Assembly: GCA_015493425.1 (NCBI GenBank) | Contig: WGDG01000188.1 | Location: forward strand, 1-7,512 | DNA: 7,512 nucleotides | Source of the DNA: Sulfurovum sp. | GTDB lineage: Bacteria; Campylobacterota; Campylobacteria; Campylobacterales; Sulfurovaceae | Direction: 5' to 3' | In this document: positions 1-3,942 of the stretch, piece by piece | How the letters are laid out: every line of letters starts with the position of its first letter | How positions within the stretch are numbered: the stretch's first letter is position 1 | Position numbers and translations under genes: made by a program | Notes under the pieces: generated by a model | What the model was told of the DNA's origin: nothing | The model's input: the letters and a program-made list of their open reading frames with translations, nothing else | Databases searched by the model: none

Positions 1-177
1 GAGCTTACTGCAAAATATCCTGAAATTCCATGGAGCGAAATAGCCAAAATGAGAGATGTTCTTACGCATCATTATTTCGGCGTGGATGACAAAGTATTAT
101 GGGATACACTCGATGAAGACTTTGAAGCATTTGAAAAAGTCATCCATATGCTCATAAACAACACAAAAATACAATAA
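1..177 (+). CDS. hepT: HepT-like ribonuclease toxin (HEPN/DUF86), C-terminal part
   Basis: Partial gene cut by the left edge; 58 codons are visible before a TAA stop. The residues include PEIPWSEIAKMRDVLTHHYF, a typical DUF86/HepT signature. It contains the HEPN nuclease motif RX4HXY (Arg-DVLT-His-His-Tyr), followed by a GVD...LWDTL helix. In characterised MntA-HepT toxin-antitoxin pairs, HepT is an RNase whose motif tyrosine is AMPylated by the MNT nucleotidyltransferase antitoxin. Arginine, histidine and tyrosine are all present, so the visible active-site segment looks intact. The partner MNT gene would be expected directly upstream, outside the window. Base composition is AT-rich compared with the cob genes that follow (23 of 60 G/C in the first 60 bases), so it probably belongs to a different unit. 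The family call is firm; toxin activity is inferred. Confidence 0.85.
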   Translation, partial: ELTAKYPEIPWSEIAKMRDVLTHHYFGVDDKVLWDTLDEDFEAFEKVIHMLINNTKIQ

Positions 178-197
178 TTTATATAAAACGCAATAAC

Positions 198-254
198 AAG
201 GACACACCCATCCAAACCCAAACACTACACCACCTCTACCTCGGACTCAAATCG
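198..254 (+). promoter_or_regulatory. Shine-Dalgarno and probable non-canonical ATC start of cobS with N-terminal extension
   Basis: A clear AAGGA lies at 198-202. Seven bases downstream, at 210, is an ATC codon in the cobS frame, followed by 14 more open codons ending in LYLGLKS before ATG 255. No ATG, GTG, TTG or CTG occurs in this frame between the stop of the preceding gene and 255; only ATT 177, ATA 183 and ATC 210 are possible. Starting at 210 would give 253 residues. ATC is a rare but known bacterial start codon. A sequencing error or an ATG-to-ATC mutation would look the same. Confidence 0.5.
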
Positions 255-971
255 ATGCTGGGCTACTTTACCCTGCTACCCGTACGCTTCAAAACAAGCG
301 ACGTTCTGTCACACCCCAAGGTGATGGGTGCGATGCTCTTTTGGCTGCCGTTGGCGGGATTGGTGAGTGCGGGCGGGAGTGTGCTCGTCTATCTGCTGCT
401 TGGCAAATTGGGGTGGCTGGCAGCGGTTATTGCAGCGCTGGTCTATCCGATGCTTTACGGGTTTTTACATACCGAAGCGGTGGCGGATGTCGCCGATGCA
501 CTTTATGCCGTGCATTCGGGCAAGGATGCCTACAGCGTCATCAAAGACCCAACTGTGGGTGCAATGGGGGTGCTCTGGACAGTGGCGGTAGTGCTGCTCA
601 AAACCGTGCTAATCGTCTATCTGCTCATGCATGGAATGTGGGCGCTCTTTGTCGCGGCAGCAGTAAGCAGCCGTATGGGGCTGGAGATGCTCTTTTTTAC
701 GCAGACATTTCGCTCTTCGTTTATCCAAACCTTGCAGCAGGGATTCGACGGTAGGCTCTTTTGGAGTAGCATGGCGCTCTTTTTGCTTGTCGGGCTTGCC
801 GTAGCGGGAGAGAATTTTTTCCTCATAGTGGCTTTGGCAATGGGCATCAGCTACCTCGTCGCCACACGTATCGGCAAAGCACTTGGTTTTCTCAACGGCG
901 ATGTGCTGGGCACCACGCTGGAAGCAACGGAGACCCTGCTAATGCTTACGGGAGCGTTGCTGTGGCTCTGA
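255..971 (+). CDS. cobS: Adenosylcobinamide-GDP ribazoletransferase (cobalamin synthase) CobS
   Basis: CobS joins adenosylcobinamide-GDP to alpha-ribazole (or its 5'-phosphate) at the inner membrane in the nucleotide-loop pathway. From ATG 255 the product has 238 residues with several hydrophobic segments. It opens with LGYFTLLPVRF, the counterpart of the N-terminal 'F..RLPV' segment of CobS. It then carries HTEAVADVADALYA at about residues 72-85 (usually D-G-L-A-D-x-x-D-G) and KDPTVGAMGVL at about 97-107 (usually KDSxxGxxGV). The first acidic residue is Glu rather than Asp, and the following Gly is Ala. ATG 255 lacks a good Shine-Dalgarno sequence (only GGA at 243-245). The in-frame codons before it read LYLGLKS, as expected for the CobS N-terminus, so translation probably begins near 210 at a non-canonical codon. 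The last 10 bases overlap the next gene. Family call confident; start doubtful. Confidence 0.88.
   Translation: MLGYFTLLPVRFKTSDVLSHPKVMGAMLFWLPLAGLVSAGGSVLVYLLLGKLGWLAAVIAALVYPMLYGFLHTEAVADVADALYAVHSGKDAYSVIKDPTVGAMGVLWTVAVVLLKTVLIVYLLMHGMWALFVAAAVSSRMGLEMLFFTQTFRSSFIQTLQQGFDGRLFWSSMALFLLVGLAVAGENFFLIVALAMGISYLVATRIGKALGFLNGDVLGTTLEATETLLMLTGALLWL
950..964 (+). promoter_or_regulatory. Internal ribosome binding site and GTG start of cobC
   Basis: GGGAG at 950-954 lies within the last codons of cobS, 7 bases before GTG 962. It is the only plausible start placing the LLRHA active-site motif near the N-terminus, and it fixes the 10-base overlap with cobS. Confidence 0.6.
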
Positions 972-1483
972 CCCTTTTGCGGCATGCCGCCGTGCACCCC
1001 AAGTACCAAAAACGCTACAACGGCTGGACCGACCTGAGCATCGAACCCTCGCTTTTCGATGCCAAGATGGTCGCGCCGCTGTGTAAACAACACTTCGACC
1101 ACATCTATAGTTCCGATTTGATGCGCTGTCAGGAGACACTCAGCTTTATGGAGATGACACCCTATACTACCGACGAGAGACTGCGTGAAGTGCGCTTCAA
1201 GGCGCATATCGAGGGACTGAGCTACCAAGAGGTGTCTCGACGCTCAGACTTCGACGCATCGCTGCTTGAAGATCCCATAGCATGGCACAACTATATCTGT
1301 GTAGAGCGTTACGAAGCCTTTAGCAGACGTATCGACGCTTTTCTTACCGATTTGCCGAAAGACAAAGAGATACTCGTCTGCACCCACGGCGGCGTGATGC
1401 AGCAGATGCTCTCGCTGCTGCATCTGCCGTTGCAGCAAATAGACTATCTCAACTGGATAAGGATTGAACATTATGAATTATAA
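962..1483 (+). CDS. cobC: Histidine phosphatase family protein, probable alpha-ribazole phosphatase CobC
   Basis: A 173-residue protein of the phosphoglycerate mutase-like histidine phosphatase family. The phospho-accepting histidine is in LLRHA (Arg7-His8; the usual motif is RHG, here RHA). SSDLMRCQETL (50-60) is the standard S-x-L-x-R-[CA]-x-x-T segment with Arg55. LREVRFKAHIEG (74-85) contains the likely acid Glu76. CTHGGVMQQML (140-150) carries the second catalytic histidine, His142. CobC removes the 5'-phosphate of alpha-ribazole phosphate (or of cobalamin-phosphate) in the nucleotide-loop pathway. The cobS neighbour supports this role over a glycolytic or other phosphatase. Translation starts at GTG 962, inside the end of cobS, with GGGAG at 950-954 and a 7-base spacer. 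The 10-base overlap suggests translational coupling. The gene ends 11 bases inside the next gene. Confidence 0.85.
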   Translation: MALTLLRHAAVHPKYQKRYNGWTDLSIEPSLFDAKMVAPLCKQHFDHIYSSDLMRCQETLSFMEMTPYTTDERLREVRFKAHIEGLSYQEVSRRSDFDASLLEDPIAWHNYICVERYEAFSRRIDAFLTDLPKDKEILVCTHGGVMQQMLSLLHLPLQQIDYLNWIRIEHYEL

Positions 1484-1904
1484 AGATTGGTTTGAGGCAC
1501 ACGGGCGTAAACATGCCGCTATTATGCAAAAGCTCACCCACCTCAGTGACGACGAGGTGATCGCCTACTTTCGCTTTGAGAATATGCGCATAAACGAACC
1601 TGATTTTTGCCCGCTCTACGCCGAGAACAAAAAGTGCCACGATATGGAAGATCTCAACTGTTACCTCTGTGCCTGTCCCAATTTCCGTTTCGACGACGCA
1701 GGGTTTAAAGTACTGGAGGGCAGGAGTCTCAAAAGCTACTGCGCTATCGATTCAAAAGACGGAGATGTGTTCAAAGGGAACGATGCCATCCACCAAAACT
1801 GCAGTGGATGCACTATACCGCACCACGAAGCCTATATCAAAAAACATTTTAAGAGGGATTGGTTCGAGATTATGAAAGAGGTGACTCCCGAAGATCAGTC
1901 GTGA
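1473..1904 (+). CDS. Cysteine-rich small domain protein, cobalamin-cluster associated
   Basis: A 143-residue soluble protein with no signal peptide or membrane segment. Eight cysteines lie at 46, 55, 63, 66, 68, 90, 110 and 113, in the clusters CYLCAC (63-68) and CSGCTIPHH (110-118). This matches the 'cysteine-rich small domain' family, presumed to bind metal, whose members often sit beside cobalamin genes. The biochemical role is unknown; cobalt or zinc binding or a role in corrinoid handling is inference from context. ATG 1473 is preferred because AAGGA at 1459-1463 stands 9 bases upstream. An in-frame TTG at 1464 directly abuts that site and is less likely. The start overlaps the end of cobC by 11 bases. 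The 3' end overlaps the convergent L,D-transpeptidase gene by 10 bases. Confidence 0.8.
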   Translation: MNYKDWFEAHGRKHAAIMQKLTHLSDDEVIAYFRFENMRINEPDFCPLYAENKKCHDMEDLNCYLCACPNFRFDDAGFKVLEGRSLKSYCAIDSKDGDVFKGNDAIHQNCSGCTIPHHEAYIKKHFKRDWFEIMKEVTPEDQS

Positions 1905-2380
1905 AAATCGACCACGCCGTAGACATCATCATATACTGCATGACTTCTATGCTTTCTTGCCAAATACTCCGCCCCGTCCCCTTCAATGGTAACGGGAGTT
2001 CCAACTTCAGCCCATTTGAACATGCGCTGCGCAAAGCCATTCTTCATCCGCACACAGCCGTGTGATGCAGGACGGTTTGGTACATAGCCAAGATGCATTG
2101 CAATGCCGTCATAGCTTAGACGAAGCATATAGTGCATCTTCGCACCACCATTGGGACGAGGCCACATATTGGAGCGATGATAGCGCTTCTTCTCAAGTAC
2201 TTTATACTCACCCGTTGGAGTCTCTCTCCCCTCTACACCTGACGAAATACATCCTGAAAAGAGCACATATCCGTCCTCATAAGCATACGCTTTCTGTTCC
2301 GATAGATCAACAACAATCGATTTTTCCGCCAGCAACGGTGTCATAACCGTCACAAACAGCAAGAAAAACGATCGTTTCAT
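1895..2380 (-). CDS. Secreted L,D-transpeptidase (YkuD domain)
   Basis: A 161-residue protein. It begins with a signal peptide (MKRSFFLLFVTVMTPLLA, cleavage probably before EKS) and then a single compact YkuD domain. Visible motifs are the early strand IVVDLSEQKAYAYEDG (22-37), the TPTGEY segment (55-60), His96 in AMHLG, and the active site SHGCVRM (106-112) with catalytic Cys109. Such enzymes act in the periplasm, making 3-3 peptidoglycan cross-links, attaching proteins or trimming stem peptides. Which of these applies cannot be told from sequence. No LysM or SH3 anchor is present, and the protein is short for the family. It is the last gene of the minus-strand polysaccharide operon, 17 bases after the export lipoprotein gene. 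The Shine-Dalgarno sequence is weak: an AGG stands 12 bases before ATG 2380, and 9 bases before an adjacent TTG at 2383, so either start is possible. Confidence 0.9.
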   Translation of the reverse strand: MKRSFFLLFVTVMTPLLAEKSIVVDLSEQKAYAYEDGYVLFSGCISSGVEGRETPTGEYKVLEKKRYHRSNMWPRPNGGAKMHYMLRLSYDGIAMHLGYVPNRPASHGCVRMKNGFAQRMFKWAEVGTPVTIEGDGAEYLARKHRSHAVYDDVYGVVDFHD

Positions 2381-2397
2381 CAAGTAACACTACCTAA

Positions 2398-3150
2398 TCA
2401 GTTATCAAGGTATTTCAATGTTACGAATGGTGCAGCGATCTTCGTGATTGTTTCAAACGGAGATGTAAAGTTGCCTGAAGCCACTTTGAACTCTTTCCAG
2501 TTATCCGGCTGCACATACACAATATCATTCGGTCTAAGCATCAGATTGGCAAGTGTCATATGGTCAAAGTGCGTCAGATCCACACGTCGGATATGCAGCC
2601 CTTTCTTGTCACTAGATAGAATAATAATATTATTTCTTACCGCGGAATCTGTCAGGTCACCTGCATGAGCAATCGCTTCAAAAAGTGACATTTTTTCTTT
2701 ATCAAGCTCGATAACACCGGGTTTGTTTACCTCTCCAAGTACCAAAATACGCTTGTTGAGTACTTCCAGGTATACAGACGGGGTGTTTAGATATTTTTTG
2801 TACATTCGGGTAATCTTGTCTGCAGCCTGTGTCTGTGTCAAACCGGCAATATGTACCTTTCCTATCAGCGGAAGTGTAACATTTCCTGCCGCATCGACAA
2901 GAATACCTTTATTGGTCATAGGCTGTCCGAGTTCTCCGCTTGCAGCCATATTTTCCTGATTTGGATCTTTGTAAAGCAGTACCTGAATTCTGTCCTGAGG
3001 TAAAATACGATACTCAATACTTCTATCGGTAATTCTCTGATTCTCAACACTGTGTTGTGTCTGCAAGAGCTTATAATCGGAATCCATCCCACATCCGCTC
3101 AATAAGAAAGCAGCAAACATTACTACTCCCCATACTACCCATTTTTTCAT
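2398..3150 (-). CDS. Polysaccharide export lipoprotein (Wza-like OPX protein, short form)
   Basis: A 250-residue lipoprotein. The N-terminus MKKWVVWGVVMFAAFLLSGC ends in a lipobox, with Cys20 as the predicted lipidated residue. A Poly_export domain follows at about 47-125 (YRILPQDRIQVLLYKDPN, ILVDAAGNVTLPLIGKV). One SLBB domain lies at about 133-212 (KRILVLGEVNKPGVIELD, RPNDIVYV). Proteins of this type form or cap the periplasmic/outer-membrane channel through which capsule or exopolysaccharide leaves, together with a Wzc-type inner-membrane partner encoded two genes upstream. Classical Wza is near 380 residues with repeated SLBB domains and a C-terminal amphipathic helix. Here only about 35 residues follow the single SLBB, so another outer-membrane component may be required. 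AAGGGA stands 6 bases upstream of ATG 3150. The 51-base gap from the phosphatase gene carries a possible secondary promoter. Confidence 0.9.
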   Translation of the reverse strand: MKKWVVWGVVMFAAFLLSGCGMDSDYKLLQTQHSVENQRITDRSIEYRILPQDRIQVLLYKDPNQENMAASGELGQPMTNKGILVDAAGNVTLPLIGKVHIAGLTQTQAADKITRMYKKYLNTPSVYLEVLNKRILVLGEVNKPGVIELDKEKMSLFEAIAHAGDLTDSAVRNNIIILSSDKKGLHIRRVDLTHFDHMTLANLMLRPNDIVYVQPDNWKEFKVASGNFTSPFETITKIAAPFVTLKYLDN

Positions 3151-3176
3151 TTTATTCCCTTTCTTTTTTGTCGTTT

Positions 3177-3205
3177 ATCATAACATAACTCTATTGAGTT
3201 CTCAG
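3177..3205 (-). promoter_or_regulatory. Possible secondary promoter with inverted repeat upstream of the export lipoprotein gene
   Basis: On the minus strand CTGAGA (3200-3205, 4 of 6 matches to the -35 consensus) and TATGAT (3177-3182, 5 of 6 to -10) are 17 bases apart. The spacer holds a perfect 5-bp inverted repeat with a 4-base loop at 3187-3200 (AACTC-TATT-GAGTT on the plus strand). A transcript would begin about 20 bases before the start codon. The short stem and AT-rich context make chance a real possibility. Confidence 0.28.
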
Positions 3206-3942
3206 AGCAATCTATCATTTTTAATGCTGTTATTTTCAAAAACCTTATGGTATACCTCACTGTAAAAAAGTTCAGAGAGTGTATCGATCTGCTTTCGGTG
3301 ATGCACATCCGATCCAAGAAAATCGATCATCCCTGCTTCATTTAAAAAGTTTGCCAATCCTTCAGCCTGCTTACCATAGTGACCGCCAAAAGAATTGATG
3401 TTCACCTGAAAGTGAACCCCGAGATCTTTAAATCGTCTATACTCCTTTTCAGGATCACGAATATAACGGTAACGCTCCGGATGCGCCATCATCGGTTCAT
3501 AGCCTGCCTCCCCAATGGCAAAGATCATCTCTTCAATCTGCAAAGGTTTTGAAATATAGGAACTTTCAAAAAGCACATAACGATTTGCAATAGACATGAT
3601 CGTCTCTTGTTGCATCTCTTCAAAGAAATGTTCATCAAGATAGTATTCTGCACCTGCCTCAAGCACTAAAGCGATTCCCTTGTTTTTAGCCTCTTTTTGG
3701 AGTTCTTCAAGCCCGTTCAAAATCGTTTCGGCACTATTGGGATAACTGTCGGACATAATGTGTGGAGTGATTATAAGTTTTTCATACCCTATCGCTTCAA
3801 AGCCTTCTAAAAGCGAAAGACTCTCTTCCATAGACTGTGAGCCGTCATCAATGTTGGGTATGAGATGGGAATGTACATCTACAGACAGTATGGGCCCGCG
3901 CCTTTTTTCCTTTTTCTTTTTTCTGAAAAAGGGGAAGAACAT
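3202..3942 (-). CDS. PHP-family protein-tyrosine phosphatase (CpsB/CapC/YwqE type)
   Basis: A 246-residue cytoplasmic metal-dependent phosphatase of the PHP fold. Metal ligands are visible in order: DVHSHLIP with His24 and His26, IDDGS with Asp32-Asp33, TPH with His61, AGAEYY with Glu99, MAHPERY with His154-Arg157, and GSDVHH with Asp212 and His214. In characterised systems CpsB/YwqE removes phosphate from the tyrosine tail of the partner BY-kinase and so controls polysaccharide assembly. The kinase is encoded immediately upstream. The stop and start overlap by one base (TAATG), and the Shine-Dalgarno AAGGA lies inside the kinase's last codons, 5 bases from ATG 3942. The N-terminus FFPFFRKKKKEKRR is unusually basic and aromatic, and could favour membrane proximity. 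It is encoded by a purine-rich stretch prone to slippage. Confidence 0.92.
   Translation of the reverse strand: MFFPFFRKKKKEKRRGPILSVDVHSHLIPNIDDGSQSMEESLSLLEGFEAIGYEKLIITPHIMSDSYPNSAETILNGLEELQKEAKNKGIALVLEAGAEYYLDEHFFEEMQQETIMSIANRYVLFESSYISKPLQIEEMIFAIGEAGYEPMMAHPERYRYIRDPEKEYRRFKDLGVHFQVNINSFGGHYGKQAEGLANFLNEAGMIDFLGSDVHHRKQIDTLSELFYSEVYHKVFENNSIKNDRLL

Noticed and set aside
178..254. Cobalamin riboswitch upstream of cobS
   Set aside because: The gap is under 80 bases, is partly coding if cobS starts at 210, and shows no B12-box-like element; a cobalamin riboswitch is far longer.
341..754. Open frame of 137 codons on the plus strand inside cobS
   Set aside because: It lies wholly within cobS in another frame, has no family resemblance and no ribosome site; a shadow of GC-rich coding DNA.
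851..1228. Minus-strand open frame antisense to cobS/cobC
   Set aside because: Overlaps two well-supported genes and resembles no family.
2062..2346. Plus-strand open frame opposite the L,D-transpeptidase gene
   Set aside because: Low-information composition, antisense to a gene with a full active-site motif.
3187..3200. Rho-independent terminator between phosphatase and export lipoprotein genes
   Set aside because: The stem is only 5 bp and AT-rich, and no U tract follows on the minus strand.
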